From Fusobacteriales bacterium (GTDB taxonomy: Bacteria; Fusobacteriota; Fusobacteriia; Fusobacteriales; Leptotrichiaceae): 13,189 nucleotides of DNA. The stretch's first letter is position 1; each line of letters opens with the position of its first letter. The position numbers and the translations under genes are program-made. Positions 13,165-13,189 of the stretch are shown piece after piece. Under the pieces are notes generated by a model. That model was not told where the DNA came from, did no database searches, and saw only the letters and a program-made list of their open reading frames with translations. The DNA lies in contig JAITVW010000306.1 in the NCBI GenBank assembly GCA_031285605.1, positions 1 through 13,189 of the forward strand, read 5' to 3'.

Positions 13165-13189
13165 TAACTCGTTGTCCCGTCTTTATTAT

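Noticed and set aside
1..13189. CRISPR array, prophage, transposase, toxin-antitoxin or defence genes
   Set aside because: No regularly spaced repeats and no proteins of these families were found. The WYL regulator alone is not evidence for a defence system.

Overview
The window is AT-rich bacterial DNA with strong AGGAGG-type ribosome binding sites, U-tailed terminators and compact, mostly minus-strand operons. It combines Gram-negative envelope genes (RlpA-like protein, putative lipoprotein, META-domain protein) with very low GC, QueH in place of QueG, and a Val-Asp-Phe-Cys tRNA array. This suggests a member of the Fusobacteriota, perhaps a Leptotrichia/Sebaldella-like organism. That placement is inference from gene content and composition only. 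No plasmid, phage or transposase gene was seen.

Left part (1-3365). An operon on the minus strand reads rlpA-like, fabG, EamA-type transporter (cut by the window edge), from a good promoter at 1701-1728. Upstream of it lies about 640 bases without a normal gene. This stretch holds a candidate C-rich small RNA (about 1735-1802) whose sequence can pair with the rlpA ribosome binding site, and an 81-codon open frame with no proper start. Next comes a secreted TPR protein gene split by a one-base frameshift, then a divergent promoter region.

Middle (3365-8515). A META/HslJ-like secreted protein gene ends at a bidirectional terminator. It is followed by a C-rich inverted repeat and a 189-bp element with 26-bp inverted ends flanked by TA, which looks like a MITE. 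This element abuts the 3' end of mpg (alkyladenine DNA glycosylase). Divergent from mpg is argS-queH (arginyl-tRNA synthetase, epoxyqueuosine reductase), with a terminator-like hairpin buried in the start of queH. A WYL-family regulator follows, with a textbook promoter overlapped by a palindrome; the divergent side has promoter and RBS but only a broken reading frame.

Right part (8515-13189). A Bax-inhibitor-1 family membrane protein, a small putative lipoprotein, four tRNA genes with their own promoter and terminator, a small anchored protein that resembles the lipoprotein, and an mreB-holB pair (cell-shape actin and clamp-loader delta' subunit). Most genes are housekeeping. The most unusual signals are in the non-coding stretches: the small RNA candidate, the MITE-like element with its internal consensus promoter, the queH hairpin and the regulator's operator with its decayed partner.
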